DNA from: Gammaproteobacteria bacterium
GTDB lineage: Bacteria; Pseudomonadota; Gammaproteobacteria; Pseudomonadales; Azotimanducaceae
NCBI GenBank assembly: GCA_026706385.1
Contig: JAPOYV010000108.1
Span: forward strand, 1 to 64,000
Direction of reading: 5' to 3'
Length of the DNA stretch: 64,000 nucleotides
This document shows positions 40,432 to 51,996 of this stretch, piece by piece. Made by a program: the position numbers and the translations under genes. Within the stretch, counting starts at the first letter, position 1; each line of letters starts with the position of its first letter. Below the pieces are notes generated by a model. The model did no database searches and was not told where the DNA came from. It was given only the letters and a program-made list of their open reading frames with translations.

Positions 40432-41454
40432 TCAGGAAGCGACCTCGTAGCCGTTCATGGTCACCACGCACTTCCCCACCACGTCGCGGTTCTCGAGCAT
40501 CTGCATGGCCTCGACCGCACGCTCCAGTGGGAAGCCGGCGCACACGTAGGGGTCGATAGCACCGCTCTGGGCCAGGTCCCAAAGCGCCGCCTGGTTCTGG
40601 CGCCCGAGTTCCGGGTCGCGCCGGCCGATCTCGCCCGCGCGGACGCCGATCACCGAGATGCTCTTGATGAGGATCAGGTTCACCGGCGCGCTCGGCCAGC
40701 GCCCGCTGGTGAAGCCGATCGTCAAGATCCGGCCGCGCCAGTTGATGCAGCGCATCGACTCGTCGAAAACGTCCCCACCCACCGGGTCGTAGACCACGTC
40801 GGCACCGCCGGCCCCGGTGATCGCCTTCACCTTGTCGCGGAAGCCGCCGAGGGAGCCGTCGGCCAAGGTGTAGTTGATGACCGCGTCAGCGCCGCGCGAC
40901 TTGACGACGGCCAGCTTGTCGTCCCGACCGCCCGTGCCGATCACGTGGGCACCGAAGTGTTTGCCGAGGTCGACGGCTGCCATGCCCACGCCCCCCGTGG
41001 CCCCATGCACGAGCAACCACTCCCCGGCCTTGAGGTCGCCGCGGACCTTGAGGGCGACATAGGCAGTCATGTACGCCGTGCTGTAGGACGCGGCTTTCTC
41101 GTAGTTCATCTTGCCGGGAATCGGCTTCACCGACGCGGCCGGTACGTTCACCGCTTCGGTGAAGCCACCGGCGCGCGATCCGAAGCATACCGCGTCACCC
41201 TCCTTCAGACCGGTGACGCCTGCACCCAAGGCCACCACATCCCCAGCCGCCTCGCCCCCGGGCGAGAACGGCAGCGGTGGCTTGTGCTGGTACTTGCCCT
41301 GGATCATCAGGATGTCCGGGAAGTTCACGGCACACGCCTTGAGGCGCACCTGGACCTCCCCGGGGGCGGGGTCGGGAAGAACCAGTTCGTCGAGCGTGAC
41401 GGTGGTGATGTCGTCGCTGATGGTGTGGCAGCGAACGGCGCGGATTCGGGTCAA
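40432..41454 (-). CDS. NADPH:quinone oxidoreductase family protein (zinc-independent MDR)
   Basis: 340 residues if started at TTG 41454; a TTG at 41487 is the alternative, and no ATG fits. The domains are the GroES-like N-terminus (GEVQVRLKACAVNFPDILMI, FSPGGEAAGDVVALG) and a Rossmann fold with LLVHGATGGVGMAAVDLGKH. The zinc-binding residues of alcohol dehydrogenases are missing. It should reduce quinones or enoyl/enone substrates with NADPH in the cytoplasm. Confidence 0.85.
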   Translation of the reverse strand: MTRIRAVRCHTISDDITTVTLDELVLPDPAPGEVQVRLKACAVNFPDILMIQGKYQHKPPLPFSPGGEAAGDVVALGAGVTGLKEGDAVCFGSRAGGFTEAVNVPAASVKPIPGKMNYEKAASYSTAYMTAYVALKVRGDLKAGEWLLVHGATGGVGMAAVDLGKHFGAHVIGTGGRDDKLAVVKSRGADAVINYTLADGSLGGFRDKVKAITGAGGADVVYDPVGGDVFDESMRCINWRGRILTIGFTSGRWPSAPVNLILIKSISVIGVRAGEIGRRDPELGRQNQAALWDLAQSGAIDPYVCAGFPLERAVEAMQMLENRDVVGKCVVTMNGYEVAS

Positions 41455-41634
41455 GGGAGTAACCGCTCTTCTCGTGCGAAGCCGCAATGCTATCCCTGTC
41501 TATCGGCTCAAGCACACGCGTGAAACAGCGTTTGAACGCGTGACGGCGTCGATCTCCCTGCAACGTCCCTCGGCTGAGGCCGTTTGGGCCCGTCGTCAAA
41601 CAACCCCCAGCCCCCTATGTGCTAACGTTGGCCC

Positions 41635-41874
41635 ATGAGGATACACATCGCTCTTCCGGACGCGCTTGTCGCGGAACTCGACAGGCGTGCCGGCAGGCGT
41701 CGCCGAAGTGCCTTCATCTGCAAGCTGATCGAGCGAGGACTGGACGACGAGCAACGCTGGGACGAGATCGAAGCGGCGCTGGGTACGATTGACGGCGAGG
41801 GACATGCCTGGGACGACGATCCGGCCGCGTGGGTCCGCGAGCAACGCCGGAGCGACGAGAGTCGGTCCGGCTGA
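41635..41874 (+). CDS. Ribbon-helix-helix antitoxin (VapB-like)
   Basis: 79 residues. RIHIALPDALVAELDRRAGR and SAFICKLIERGLDDE form the ribbon-helix-helix DNA-binding part; the acidic tail (WDEIEAALGTIDGEGHAWDD) ends in a Trp-rich patch that binds PIN toxins. A near-palindrome GCTAACGTTGGC at 41621-41632 just before the ATG may be its operator. The toxin gene follows after 3 bases. Confidence 0.85.
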   Translation: MRIHIALPDALVAELDRRAGRRRRSAFICKLIERGLDDEQRWDEIEAALGTIDGEGHAWDDDPAAWVREQRRSDESRSG

Positions 41875-41877
41875 CCG

Positions 41878-42270
41878 ATGCCGCGATTGCTCCTCGACTC
41901 GACGGTGCTCATCGACGCGCTGCGCGGCCGCCCCGCCGCAGCGCGCGTGGTTCGACTGCGTCGGCGTGGCATCGAGCCTTGGGTTTGCGCGATCTCCGTA
42001 GAGGAGATCTGGCGGGGCTTGCAGTCGAACGAGGAGGGCAGCGCGCGTCGGCTCTTCAATGCGCTTCGTGTGGCCCCCCTCGGCGCTGCCGAGGGGAGGC
42101 GAGCCGGCACCTGGCGGCGTTCATTCGCGACACGCGGCGTCACGCTGCATCAGGCTGACTGCCTGATCGCGGCTGCGGCAGCAGGAATCGGTGCCAACCT
42201 TGCCACCGCGAACATCGACGACTTCCCGATGCACGGACTCGTCGTCGAGCACTGGCCCGTAGGCGTCTAG
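41878..42270 (+). CDS. vapC: VapC-type PIN-domain toxin
   Basis: 130 residues and complete: RLLLDSTVLIDALRGR (catalytic Asp), CAISVEEIWRGLQ (Glu), LHQADCLIAAAAAGIGANLA (Asp) and ATANIDDFPM (distal Asp). It is the second intact PIN toxin in 3 kb and should be a ribonuclease held inactive by the preceding antitoxin. Confidence 0.9.
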   Translation: MPRLLLDSTVLIDALRGRPAAARVVRLRRRGIEPWVCAISVEEIWRGLQSNEEGSARRLFNALRVAPLGAAEGRRAGTWRRSFATRGVTLHQADCLIAAAAAGIGANLATANIDDFPMHGLVVEHWPVGV

Positions 42271-42321
42271 GCGGCCAGCAGCGCGGCCGGAGCGGTCGGC
42301 CAAACGTGTGCCCGGCTCGTC

Positions 42322-43104
42322 TCAGCCGAGTCGCGCCACCGCTCGTTTGGTCAACACGCCCACCAAGTGCGCCCGGTACTCCGCCGACGCGTGTATGTCC
42401 GCGTTGAAGTCGCTGCTGTCGACGGCGACGCCGTCCACGGCACCCGGCGAGAAATCGGCGGCCAGCGCCTCTTCCAGCGCCGTCGCGCGGAAGGCGTACG
42501 GTCCAGCGCCGGTTACGCCGACGCAAACCGCGTCGCCGCAGCGTGCCACCATCACGCCGACCACCGCGTAGCGCGAAGCCGGGTTGGGGAACTTCTCGTA
42601 GGCGGCCGCGTCGGGGATGCGGAAGTCCACCGAGGTGACGATCTCGCCCTCCCGCAGCGCGGTTTCGAAGAGCCCCGTGAAGAAGTCGCCACCCGCGATG
42701 GGACCGATCGACGTCCGCACCGTGCTGTCGAGCGCCACGATGGCCGCCGGGTAGTCCGCTGCGGGGTCGCTGTTGGCGATGGATCCGCCGAGCGTTCCCC
42801 GGTTGCGGACATGGGCGTCGCCGATGCCGCCCGCCAGTTCCGCCAACGCCGGGATGGCGTCGCTGGCGGCGACTTCCGCGTGTCGCGTCATCGCACCGAT
42901 GGACACGATGTCGCCGTCGATGCTGATGCCGGACATACCGGGCAGGCCGGACAAGTCGATCACGTCCGACGGCGCGGCGAGGCGTTGCTTGAGCGTCGGA
43001 ATCAGGGTCATGCCGCCCGACAGGTAAGCGCCTTCCTCCGCCTCGACCATCCGGCTGGTCGCCTCGGTGAGTGTCGATGGCTTGTGGTAGTTGAACTGGT
43101 ACAT
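42322..43104 (-). CDS. coxM: Molybdenum hydroxylase FAD-binding medium subunit (CoxM-like)
   Basis: 260 residues with FAD-binding PCMH motifs AYLSGGMTLIPTLKQ and RNRGTLGGSIANSDPAADYP and the C-terminal CO-dehydrogenase flavoprotein domain. It carries electrons from the 2Fe-2S clusters of CoxS to an acceptor. A GGGAGGC ribosome-binding site precedes the ATG, and the gene follows coxL by 14 bases. Confidence 0.92.
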   Translation of the reverse strand: MYQFNYHKPSTLTEATSRMVEAEEGAYLSGGMTLIPTLKQRLAAPSDVIDLSGLPGMSGISIDGDIVSIGAMTRHAEVAASDAIPALAELAGGIGDAHVRNRGTLGGSIANSDPAADYPAAIVALDSTVRTSIGPIAGGDFFTGLFETALREGEIVTSVDFRIPDAAAYEKFPNPASRYAVVGVMVARCGDAVCVGVTGAGPYAFRATALEEALAADFSPGAVDGVAVDSSDFNADIHASAEYRAHLVGVLTKRAVARLG

Positions 43105-43118
43105 GCTCGTGCCTCCCT

Positions 43119-45476
43119 TTAGCCGTTGCCGCCGTTGCGCAATGCGCGCCACACCGTCTCCGATGTCGCCGGCATCGGCACGTCCTTGACACCCAGCGCA
43201 TCCGTCACCGCGTTCATCACGGCAGCCGTCGAGCCGATCGCCCCCGCTTCGCCGCAGCCTTTCACGCCGAGCGGATTGTGGGTGCAGGGCGTCACCGTGG
43301 TGTCCACCGTGAAGCTCGGCAGGTCGTCCGCCCTCGGCATGGTGTAGTCCATGTAGGATCCGGACAGCAGTTGGCCGGTGTCGTCGTAGACGCCATGCTC
43401 GAGGAGCGCCTGGCCGATGCCCTGGGCGAGGCCGCCGTGGACCTGGCCCTCGACGATCATCGGATTGATCACGTGGCCGAAGTCGTCCACCGCCACGAAC
43501 TTCTCGATGGTCACGACGCCCGTATCGGGGTCGACTTCGACCTCGCAGATGTGCGCGCCCGCCGGATAGGTGAAGTTCGGTGGATCGTAGAACGCCTTCT
43601 CGGAAAGCCCGGGTTCGAGGTCCTCGAGGGGGTAGTTCGCGGGCACGTAGGCCGAGAAGGCCACCTCGCCGAAGGTGAGCGACTGGTTGGAGTCGGCGAC
43701 GTTGAAGCTGCCGTCCTCGAACTCGACCTGGTCTTCGTTCGCCTCCAACATGTGGGCGGCGATCTTCTTGCCCTTGGCGATGATCTTGTCCGTCGCCTTG
43801 ATGATGGCCGAGCCGCCGACCGCCAGCGAGCGCGAACCGTAGGTGCCGAGCGCATAGTCGGAACGGCCGGTGTCGCCGTGCAGCACCGTGACGTTCTCGA
43901 ACGGCACGCCGAGCTTGTCGGAAATGATCTGCGCGAAGGTCGTCTCGTGGCTCTGACCGTGGCTGTGCGAGCCGGTCACCACCGTCACGGAGCCGGTGAC
44001 ATCCACGCGCACCTCGCCGACCTCGAAGAGGCCGACGCCTGCGCCCAGGGAAATCGCCACTTGCGACGGTGCTAAGCCGCAGGCCTCGATGTAGCACGAG
44101 AAGCCGATGCCGCGCTTCTTGCCTGCCTGCTCGGACGCTTCCCGTCGCGCCTGGAATCCCGCGTAGTCGGCATGGTCCAGCGCGCGATTGAGGCTCGCCT
44201 CGTAGTCGCCCGTATCGTAGGTCAGCGCGACCGGCGTTTCGTACGGGAAATCGGCCGGCTGGATGAAGTTGCGCCGTCGCAACTCAGCCGGGTCGATGCC
44301 CATTTCACGCGCGGCGGTTTCCACCAGCCGTTCCACGATGTAGGTGGCTTCCGGCCTGCCGGCTCCGCGGTAGGCGTCGACGGGAGCGGTGTTGGTGAAC
44401 AGGGACTGCACTTCGACATAGATCGCCGGCGTCTTGTACTGGCCAGCCATCAACGTGCCGTAGAGGTAGGTCGGGACGCTGGACGCAAATGTCGAGAGAT
44501 AGGCCCCCATGTTGGCCTTGTTCTGGACCCGAAGACCCAGGAACCGCCCGTCCTGGGCGACCGCCAGTTCCGCGTGGGTCACGTGGTCGCGACCATGGGC
44601 GTCGGCGAGGAAGGATTCGGATCGTTCCGCGCGCCACTTCACCGGGCGGCGCAGTTGGCCTGCCGCCCAGATGACCGCCGTCTCTTCCGCGTAGACGAAG
44701 ATCTTGGAACCGAAGCCGCCGCCGACGTCCGGAGAGATCACGCGCAGTCGTGCTTCCGGGGCGATGTTGACGAACGCCGCAAGCACGAGGCGCTCGAGGT
44801 GCGGGTTCTGCGAGGTGGTGTGCAGCGTGTACGTGCCGGATGCCTCGTCGTATTCGCCGAGCGCCGCCCGGGGCTCTATCGCGTTCGGAATCAGGCGGTT
44901 GTTGACGATGTCGATGGACGCGACGTGGTGGGCCTGCGCGAACGCGGCGTCCGTCGCCGCCTTGTCGCCCAGTTCCCAGTCGTAGCACTGGTTGTTCGGA
45001 ACGGACTCGTGGATCTGGTCCGCCCCGGCGGCCGTTGCGAGGTCGACGACCGCTTCGAGTTCCTCGAAATCCGGATCGAGAGCCTCGGCCCCGTTCTTGG
45101 CCGCATCCAGGGTTTCGCCGATCACTACCGCGTAGGGCTCGCCGACGTAGTTGACGCTCGATACAGCGAGCGGTGGATGCGGCGGCTGGACCATGTCCGA
45201 GCCGTCCTTCGACTTCACCATCCAGCCGCAGGGCAGATCGCCGACTTCGCTGGCTTGGAGATCAGCGCCCGTGAACACCGCGACCACCCCGTCGGTGGCC
45301 AGCGCGGCGCTGGTGTCGAGCCCGTTGAGTCGTGCGCGGGCATACGGCGAGCGCGCGAACACCGCGTAGGTTTGCCCGTGCTGGCCGACGTCGTCCGTGT
45401 AGCGGCCCGCGCCGGTGATGAAACGCGCGTCTTCCTTGCGCTTGACCGATGCGCCGATGCCGGTTTCTGTAGCCAT
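43119..45476 (-). CDS. coxL: Molybdenum hydroxylase large catalytic subunit, CoxL form II type
   Basis: 785 residues with the aldehyde oxidase/xanthine dehydrogenase a/b hammerhead and molybdopterin-binding domains. The active-site loop reads [20 protein letters not shown], the form II signature (AYRGAGR), not the VAYRCSFR of true form I carbon monoxide dehydrogenases. CO oxidation is therefore doubtful and another substrate (aromatic, aldehyde or purine-like) is more likely. Further blocks: [19 protein letters not shown] and [16 protein letters not shown]. It lies between coxS and coxM. Confidence 0.93.
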   Translation of the reverse strand: MATETGIGASVKRKEDARFITGAGRYTDDVGQHGQTYAVFARSPYARARLNGLDTSAALATDGVVAVFTGADLQASEVGDLPCGWMVKSKDGSDMVQPPHPPLAVSSVNYVGEPYAVVIGETLDAAKNGAEALDPDFEELEAVVDLATAAGADQIHESVPNNQCYDWELGDKAATDAAFAQAHHVASIDIVNNRLIPNAIEPRAALGEYDEASGTYTLHTTSQNPHLERLVLAAFVNIAPEARLRVISPDVGGGFGSKIFVYAEETAVIWAAGQLRRPVKWRAERSESFLADAHGRDHVTHAELAVAQDGRFLGLRVQNKANMGAYLSTFASSVPTYLYGTLMAGQYKTPAIYVEVQSLFTNTAPVDAYRGAGRPEATYIVERLVETAAREMGIDPAELRRRNFIQPADFPYETPVALTYDTGDYEASLNRALDHADYAGFQARREASEQAGKKRGIGFSCYIEACGLAPSQVAISLGAGVGLFEVGEVRVDVTGSVTVVTGSHSHGQSHETTFAQIISDKLGVPFENVTVLHGDTGRSDYALGTYGSRSLAVGGSAIIKATDKIIAKGKKIAAHMLEANEDQVEFEDGSFNVADSNQSLTFGEVAFSAYVPANYPLEDLEPGLSEKAFYDPPNFTYPAGAHICEVEVDPDTGVVTIEKFVAVDDFGHVINPMIVEGQVHGGLAQGIGQALLEHGVYDDTGQLLSGSYMDYTMPRADDLPSFTVDTTVTPCTHNPLGVKGCGEAGAIGSTAAVMNAVTDALGVKDVPMPATSETVWRALRNGGNG

Positions 45477-45494
45477 CGTCAGTTCCTCCCCTCT

Positions 45495-45956
<462 letters not shown>

Positions 45957-46007
45957 TCCCTTTCGCCCTCCCTACAGCGTTCAGGGTTTGTCCGATTACA
46001 ACGCTAC

Positions 46008-46451
46008 CTAGGCAGCGAAGTCCACCGCGAATCGCTCGAAGAAGCTCGCCGTCATCTTCCGCGCCGCGCTATCCACGAGCCGCGAGCCGATCTGGGCCAG
46101 CTTGCCGCCGATTCCTCCGGCGATCTGGTAGGTGAGCAGCGTCTCGTCGGCGGCGACTTCGGCGAGTTCGACCGCGGCGGTGCCCTTGGCGAATCCCGCC
46201 ACGCCACCTTTCACCTGGACTTCGAGTCGATAGCGCTCGGGCGGATCGACGTCGCGGAGCTTAATCGCCGCCGTGAACGTGGCCTTGACCGGCCCCACCC
46301 GCGCAGCGACGACCGCTTCGAACCGGTCGTCGCCGACCGGTGTCATGCTGCGGCAGCCGTCGATGCAGCGCTCGAGAACCGCGGGGTCGTTCAGGGCTTC
46401 CCAGACGCGTTCCCGCGAACCCGCGATGCGGTACTCGCCTGACTGTTCCAC
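46008..46451 (-). CDS. coxG: CoxG-like SRPBCC protein
   Basis: 147 residues of the carbon monoxide dehydrogenase subunit G family: QSGEYRIAGSRERVWEALND, VGPVKATFTAAIKLRDVDPP and LLTYQIAGGIGGKLAQIGSR. In Oligotropha such proteins help membrane anchoring or maturation of the hydroxylase. It is encoded 51 bases before coxS. Confidence 0.88.
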   Translation of the reverse strand: MEQSGEYRIAGSRERVWEALNDPAVLERCIDGCRSMTPVGDDRFEAVVAARVGPVKATFTAAIKLRDVDPPERYRLEVQVKGGVAGFAKGTAAVELAEVAADETLLTYQIAGGIGGKLAQIGSRLVDSAARKMTASFFERFAVDFAA

Positions 46452-46521
46452 GCGTATTCCTCGCCCGCGACCTCGGCACTACTCTCGCACAAGAATGCGC
46501 TCAAGCCAAAGCCCGACGGGG

Positions 46522-47538
46522 TTATACGCCCAAGCGCTCGTGCATGATGGGGCTCGTCGTCGTGTACTGCAGATGCACCTTCTCGTCGGGGTTGAGCCTG
46601 GCCTTGATGGCGAACGCGGCGAGCGCCGCTTCGTGGAAGCCCGAAAGGATGAGCTTCTTCTTGCCGGGATAGGTGGCGATATCGCCGATCGCATAGATGC
46701 CCGGGACGTTCGTCTCGAAGCGCTCCGTGTCCGTGGGGATCTGGCTCTTGGAGAGTTCGAGGCCCCACTCGGCGATGGGCCCGAGTTTCGGGGACAGGCC
46801 GAAGAACACCAGCGCGTGGTCGATGTCCACCTTGGTCACCGACTCGTCCGTATGCCGGATGCACAGGCGCTCGAGCGTGCCGTTCGATGCCTCGAAGTCG
46901 ACACAGTTGCCGACCATGAACCGCACATGACCGGCCGCCTCCAGTTCGCGCATGCGCGCGACGGTGGCGGGCGCCGCGCGGAACCGGTCGCTGCGGTGCA
47001 CCAGGGTCATCGACTTCGCGTGCGGCGCCAACTCGACGGTCCAGTCGAATGCCGAGTCACCCCCGCCCAGGACCAATAGGTCCTTGCCGCGATGAGCCGA
47101 CGGATCGCGAACGCGATAGAACACCTGCTCGTCCAGGAACTGCTCGACCCCGGCTACGCGCAACGGCATGGGCTGGAAGGAGCCGACGCCGCCCGCGATG
47201 ACGACGGCGCCGGCGTCGAACTCTTCACCGCGGCTGGTGGCCACGCGGAAGCGCTCGTCCACGGGGGTGACCTCGGTCACCTGCGAGTCCAGGTGGAAGC
47301 CCGCGTCGAACGGTCTGATCTGTTCGAGCAACTGATCCACCAGTTCCTGCGCATCGCAGACCGGGATCGCCGGAATGTCGTAGATGGGCTTGTCCGGATA
47401 CAACTCCGCGCACTGCCCGCCGGGTGCCGGCAAGGCGTCGACGATGTGCGCCTTGATCCCGAGCAGACCGAGTTCGAAGACCTGGAACAGGCCGCACGGT
47501 CCCGCGCCGACGATCACGACGTCTGTCTTGATGGCCAA
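46522..47538 (-). CDS. Thioredoxin-reductase-like ferredoxin-NADP reductase
   Basis: 338 residues. FAD-binding motif VVIVGAGPCGLFQVFELGLL and NADPH-binding LLVLGGGDSAFDWTVELAPH are present, whereas the CxxC redox pair of thioredoxin reductase is missing. That is the pattern of the YumC-type ferredoxin/flavodoxin NADP reductases. Its position 70 bases ahead of coxG suggests it may exchange electrons with the cox hydroxylase, but it could equally serve general metabolism. Confidence 0.88.
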   Translation of the reverse strand: MAIKTDVVIVGAGPCGLFQVFELGLLGIKAHIVDALPAPGGQCAELYPDKPIYDIPAIPVCDAQELVDQLLEQIRPFDAGFHLDSQVTEVTPVDERFRVATSRGEEFDAGAVVIAGGVGSFQPMPLRVAGVEQFLDEQVFYRVRDPSAHRGKDLLVLGGGDSAFDWTVELAPHAKSMTLVHRSDRFRAAPATVARMRELEAAGHVRFMVGNCVDFEASNGTLERLCIRHTDESVTKVDIDHALVFFGLSPKLGPIAEWGLELSKSQIPTDTERFETNVPGIYAIGDIATYPGKKKLILSGFHEAALAAFAIKARLNPDEKVHLQYTTTSPIMHERLGV

Positions 47539-47589
47539 GGGGTGTCCTCCTTAAGGCGAAAGGTTGGGCCGCGCTTGAGATGCGACCGC

Positions 47590-49524
47590 TTAGTTTATGA
47601 AGTCCTTCCCGCGGAGCAGCTCGATGATGCGCTCCGCGCAGGCGTCGACTCCGAGGCGCTCGGTCTCGAGCGTTAGATCCGGCGCGACGGGCTCATCGAA
47701 GTCCTCGGTGACGCCGGGCACGTGAGGCGCCTCGCCGCGCTCGGCGGCAGCATAGAGGCCGTCCTCGTCACGGTCCTTCAGGACCGCCAACGGGGCCGTT
47801 AAGTAGACCTCCAGGAATCGGTCCTCGCCAATGGCGCGACGTGCCCGTTCCCGCACCGCCTCCTCGGGCGCGACGAAAGACGTGAGGCAGATCAAGCCCG
47901 CGTCGTTAATCAGCCGTGCGGTTTCGGCGGCGCGGCGGATGTTCTCCGAACGCTCCTCGGGGCTGAACCCCAGGTCGCGGCTCATGCCAAGGCGGAAGCT
48001 CTGGCCATCGAGAACCGTGGCGAGTCCACCCGCGTCGAACAGCTTGCGCTCCACGGCGTGGGCGATGACCGTCTTGCCGACCTTGGCCAGGCCCGTCAGC
48101 AGCACCGTCACCGGATGCTGGCCGAGGCGGGCCGCCCGCTCGTCGGCCGCCACGCGGCTGACGGCGGCGTGCAATTCGCCGTGCGGCGTGCGATCCCAAG
48201 CCGCCTGCGCGATCGAACCGCCGGGATCGAAGGCCATGCCCGCACCGACCGTCACGTTGGAGATTCGGTCGATGAAGATCAGGCTGCCCAGGTCGCGGTT
48301 CGCGCCGTACGCGTCGAACGCGATGGATTCGGTCAAGGCGACTTCCACCCGGCCGATCTCGTTGAGCTCGAGTTGCGTCGCGGCTTCGTGCTGCAACGTG
48401 TTGACGTCCACCCGGTAGCGCAACGTCGCCGCGTGCCCGACGACCTGGCGCGTACCGTGCTTGACGATGTACTGCCGCCCCGGGACCAGGGCATCGTCCG
48501 CCATCCAGACCACCATCGCGTCGAGGCGGTCGGCGATATAGGGCAGGCCGCCCGGTGCGGCGAGCACGTCGCCGCGGCTGACGTCGACGTCGTCGGTGAG
48601 CGTCAGCGTCACCGCCATGGGTGCGAACGCTTCGTCGAGATCGCCGTCCATCGTGACGATGCGGTCGACGGTCGACCGGCGACCCGAGGGCACGACCACC
48701 ACCTCGTCGCCGGACCGGACCACGCCACCCGCGACGCTGCCGCTGTAGCCGCGAAACGACGGGTCCGGGCGGTTGACCACTTGAACGGGCAAACGGAAGT
48801 GCTCGATGTCCTTGTCGGCGGCGACCTGCACGTTCTCCAGGAGGTGCATCAGCGTCGCACCCTGGTACCAGGGCATGTTCGGCGACTGCTCGACGACGTT
48901 GTCGCCGTGCAGCGCGGAGATCGGAATGAAGTGCATCTCGTCGATGCCTAGCTTCGACGTGAACGCGAAGTAGTCGGCGCGGATGGCGTCGAAAACGCCT
49001 TCGTCGTAGTCCACGGTGTCCATCTTGTTCACCGCCGCCACGAGGTGCCGGATCCCGAGCAGGCGCGCGATGTACGTGTGGCGGCGGGTCTGCGGGAGGA
49101 CGCCTCGCCGGGCGTCGATGAGAATGACGGCCAAGTCGCACGTGGATGCGCCGGTTGCCATGTTTCGCGTGTACTGCTCGTGGCCCGGCGTGTCGGCGAT
49201 GATGAATTTGCGCTTGGTGGTCGAGAAATAGCGGTACGCGACGTCGATGGTGATGCCTTGCTCGCGCTCCGCCTGCAATCCGTCGGTCAGGAGGGCGTAG
49301 TCCACACCACCGCGTTGCGTGCCCGTGGTCTTGCTGTCGCGCACGATGGCGTCCAACTGGTCCTCGTAGATCATCTTCGAGTCGTGGAGCAGGCGGCCGA
49401 TCAGCGTGCTCTTGCCGTCGTCGACGCTGCCGCAGGTGAGGAACTTCAAGATCTCCTTGCGCTCGTGCTGGGCGAGGTAGGCATGGATATCGCTCGCGAT
49501 CAATTCCTGCGCTGACGTCGCCAT
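47590..49524 (-). CDS. cysNC: Bifunctional sulfate adenylyltransferase large subunit / APS kinase
   Basis: 644 residues. The N-terminal CysN GTPase has [13 protein letters not shown] (G1), [12 protein letters not shown] (G3) and NKMD (G4), followed by EF-Tu-like barrels. The C-terminal CysC domain (from about residue 460) has the P-loop GLAKVGKT, departing from the usual GLSGAGKST but keeping GxxxxGKT, and [15 protein letters not shown]. With CysD it makes APS and then PAPS from sulfate. The ATG overlaps the cysD stop by one base. PAPS may feed the sulfotransferase at 34.9 kb. Confidence 0.95.
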   Translation of the reverse strand: MATSAQELIASDIHAYLAQHERKEILKFLTCGSVDDGKSTLIGRLLHDSKMIYEDQLDAIVRDSKTTGTQRGGVDYALLTDGLQAEREQGITIDVAYRYFSTTKRKFIIADTPGHEQYTRNMATGASTCDLAVILIDARRGVLPQTRRHTYIARLLGIRHLVAAVNKMDTVDYDEGVFDAIRADYFAFTSKLGIDEMHFIPISALHGDNVVEQSPNMPWYQGATLMHLLENVQVAADKDIEHFRLPVQVVNRPDPSFRGYSGSVAGGVVRSGDEVVVVPSGRRSTVDRIVTMDGDLDEAFAPMAVTLTLTDDVDVSRGDVLAAPGGLPYIADRLDAMVVWMADDALVPGRQYIVKHGTRQVVGHAATLRYRVDVNTLQHEAATQLELNEIGRVEVALTESIAFDAYGANRDLGSLIFIDRISNVTVGAGMAFDPGGSIAQAAWDRTPHGELHAAVSRVAADERAARLGQHPVTVLLTGLAKVGKTVIAHAVERKLFDAGGLATVLDGQSFRLGMSRDLGFSPEERSENIRRAAETARLINDAGLICLTSFVAPEEAVRERARRAIGEDRFLEVYLTAPLAVLKDRDEDGLYAAAERGEAPHVPGVTEDFDEPVAPDLTLETERLGVDACAERIIELLRGKDFIN

Positions 49525-50432
49525 CAGAAGTAGCCCTCGCGCTTCTTCTGCTCCATGGAACCGGAGGTGTCGTAGTCGATCACCCGGCCTTGGCGCTCGG
49601 AGTGCGTGGCGATCAGCATCTCCTGGATGATCTCCGGCAGCGTGGCAGCTTCGGACTCGATGGCACCCGACAGCGGATAGCAGCCAAGGGTGCGGAAGCG
49701 TACGGAACGCATGGTCGGTTCTTCGCCCGGCTCCAACTCCATGCGGTCGTCGTCCACCATGATGAGAGTACCGTCGCGCTCCACGACGGGGCGCTCGGCC
49801 GCCAGGTACAGCGGCACGATCTCGATGTTCTCGAGGTAGACGTACTGCCAGACGTCAAGCTCCGTCCAGTTGGACAGCGGGAATACGCGCACCTCCTCGC
49901 CGGGGTTGATACGGCCGTTGTACAGGTTCCAGAGTTCCGGGCGCTGGCTCTTCGGATCCCAGCGGTGGTTGCGGTCGCGCACGGAGTACACCCGTTCCTT
50001 GGCGCGAGACTTCTCCTCGTCGCGCCGCGCGCCACCGAAGCACGCATCGAACCCGTACTTGTCGAGCGCATCCTTCAAGGCCTGCGTCTTCATGATGTCG
50101 GTGTACTTGCGGCTGCCATACGTGAACGGCGTGACGTTGGCGGCACGGCCCTCTTCGTTGGTGTAGACGATCAGGTCGAGATCGAGCTCGCGGGCGATGC
50201 GGTCGCGAAAGGCGATCATGTCCCGGAACTTCCAGGTCGTGTCCACGTGGAGGAGCGGGAACGGCAGCCGCCCCGGGTAGAACGCCTTGCGCGCCAAGTG
50301 CAGCAGCACGGACGAGTCCTTGCCGATGGAGTAGAGAAGCACCGGTCGTTCGAACTCGGCGGCCACTTCGCGGATGATGTGGATGCTTTCCGCTTCGAGT
50401 TGCTTGAGGTGCGTGAGCGTGTAGCCCGGCAT
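49524..50432 (-). CDS. cysD: Sulfate adenylyltransferase subunit 2
   Basis: 302 residues, the usual length. The PP-loop ATP pyrophosphatase motif is [14 protein letters not shown]; further family blocks are [16 protein letters not shown] and [20 protein letters not shown], and the end [20 protein letters not shown] followed by EKKREGYF-like EQKKREGYF. The start at 50432 was chosen because the protein then opens like known CysD ([20 protein letters not shown]). A promoter lies about 40 bases upstream. Confidence 0.96.
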   Translation of the reverse strand: MPGYTLTHLKQLEAESIHIIREVAAEFERPVLLYSIGKDSSVLLHLARKAFYPGRLPFPLLHVDTTWKFRDMIAFRDRIARELDLDLIVYTNEEGRAANVTPFTYGSRKYTDIMKTQALKDALDKYGFDACFGGARRDEEKSRAKERVYSVRDRNHRWDPKSQRPELWNLYNGRINPGEEVRVFPLSNWTELDVWQYVYLENIEIVPLYLAAERPVVERDGTLIMVDDDRMELEPGEEPTMRSVRFRTLGCYPLSGAIESEAATLPEIIQEMLIATHSERQGRVIDYDTSGSMEQKKREGYF

Positions 50433-50468
50433 GCGCGGACACCTAAGGACAACAACGAAAAGGCGCGC

Positions 50469-50498
50469 TTTATACGGCGTTACCCGCCGCGCGTCCAA
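50469..50498 (-). promoter_or_regulatory. Promoter of cysD-cysNC
   Basis: On the minus strand TTGGAC (50493-50498) and TATAAA (50469-50474) are spaced by 18 bases, a good sigma-70 match, 36 bases before the cysD ATG. Confidence 0.65.
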
Positions 50499-50559
50499 GT
50501 CGCTGTGGTTATATGGTTAACTGCCGCCGAACTCAAGCGGCGCGGTCGTGGCCCCGCGG

Positions 50560-51996
50560 CTACGGCGAACCGAGGTGTTCTCGCAGCAACTCGTTCACCT
50601 TGCGCGGGTTCGCCTTCCCCGACGTGGCCTTCATGACCTGCCCGACAAAGAACCCGAGCAGCTTCGCCTGACCGCCGCGATACTGCGCCGCCTGCGCCGG
50701 GTTCGCGGCGACGATGTCCGTGACGACCTTGGTCAACGCGTCGTCGTCGCTGACCTGCTTCAAGCCGTGCGCTGCGATCAGATCGTCCACGTCGCCTTCG
50801 CCGGACGACCACAGCATCTCGAAGAGCGACTTGGCGATCTTCCCGGAAACCGTCTCGTCCAATGTGCGCTCGATCAGCTTCGCCAACTGCCCGGCGGGGA
50901 CGGGGATCATCGATGGCGGATGCCCGTCGCGGTTGAGCGCGGCCGCGACGTCGCCCATGAGCCAGTTGGCCGCAGCCTTCGGTTGACCGCCGGCATCGAC
51001 CGCCGCCTCGAAGTAGGCCGCACGGTCGGGGTCTGCCACCAGCCAGCGGGCGTCGTGGTCGTCGAGGCCAAGGGTGCGCTGGTAGCGTTCCCGCTTCGCG
51101 TCGGCCAGCTCAGGCAAGCCTGCACGCACTTCGGCAAGCAGTTCCCGGGTCACCACGACGGGCAACAGATCCGGATCAGGGAAATACCGGTAGTCGTCGG
51201 ACAGTTCCTTGCCGCGCATGGGTCGCGTCTCGTCCCGCTCGGCGTCGTACAGCAGCGTCTCCCGTTCGACCGTGCCGCCTGACTCCAGGACGTCGATCTG
51301 CCGGTCGATCTCGAACACCAGGGCTTTCTCGAGGAATCGGAACGAATTGAGGTTCTTGATCTCGGTGCGCTCGCCGAGCGGCGCGCCCGGCCGGCGCACC
51401 GATGCGTTGGCATCGCAGCGCATCGAGCCCTGGCTCAAGTCGCCGTCGCAGATGCCGAGGTAGCGCACGAGCGCATGTAGGGCGCGGAAGTATGCAGCCG
51501 CCTCGCCCGGGCTCGTCAACTGCGGCTCGCTGACGACCTCCAGCAGCGGCGTACCGGCCCGGTTGAGGTCGATTCCGGTCAGACCCGCGTAGTCCTCGTG
51601 CAGCGACTTGCCGGCGTCCTCTTCCAAGTGGGCACGCGTGAGATCGATGCGTCGAGCGCCATCGTCGGTGTCGATCATCACGTGACCGCCGCGCACGATG
51701 GGCTCATCGAGCTGGCTGATCTGGTACCCCTTCGGCAGATCCGGGTAGAAGTAGTTCTTGCGGTCGAAACGGCAGCGCTCGGCGATCTTTCCCTGGACCG
51801 CCAGTCCGAACAGCACGGCTTGGCGCACGACCTCGGCGTTCAGCACCGGCAAAACCCCCGGCAGGGCGAGATCGATCGAGCACGCCTGCGTATTGGGCGG
51901 CTCGCCGAACGCGGTTCCGGCACCCGAGAAGATCTTCGAGGCGGTGTTGAGTTGAACGTGGACTTCCAGCCCGATAACACTCTCCCAGCGGGCCAT
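50560..51996 (-). CDS. gatB: Aspartyl/glutamyl-tRNA amidotransferase subunit B
   Basis: 478 residues. Opens [20 protein letters not shown]; carries [33 protein letters not shown] and the C-terminal GatB/YqeY tail [20 protein letters not shown]. It phosphorylates mischarged Glu-tRNAGln or Asp-tRNAAsn in the GatCAB complex. The ATG overlaps the gatA stop by one base. Upstream in-frame sequence belongs to gatA in another frame. Confidence 0.97.
   Translation of the reverse strand: MARWESVIGLEVHVQLNTASKIFSGAGTAFGEPPNTQACSIDLALPGVLPVLNAEVVRQAVLFGLAVQGKIAERCRFDRKNYFYPDLPKGYQISQLDEPIVRGGHVMIDTDDGARRIDLTRAHLEEDAGKSLHEDYAGLTGIDLNRAGTPLLEVVSEPQLTSPGEAAAYFRALHALVRYLGICDGDLSQGSMRCDANASVRRPGAPLGERTEIKNLNSFRFLEKALVFEIDRQIDVLESGGTVERETLLYDAERDETRPMRGKELSDDYRYFPDPDLLPVVVTRELLAEVRAGLPELADAKRERYQRTLGLDDHDARWLVADPDRAAYFEAAVDAGGQPKAAANWLMGDVAAALNRDGHPPSMIPVPAGQLAKLIERTLDETVSGKIAKSLFEMLWSSGEGDVDDLIAAHGLKQVSDDDALTKVVTDIVAANPAQAAQYRGGQAKLLGFFVGQVMKATSGKANPRKVNELLREHLGSP

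Noticed and set aside
43119-45476. Form I carbon monoxide dehydrogenase
   Set aside because: The active-site loop is AYRGAGR, not the VAYRCSFR of form I, so the gene was not called a true CO dehydrogenase.
50500-50550. Terminator of gatB from GCCGC/GCGGC pairing
   Set aside because: The stem is only 5 bp with a 9-base loop and no T-tract.
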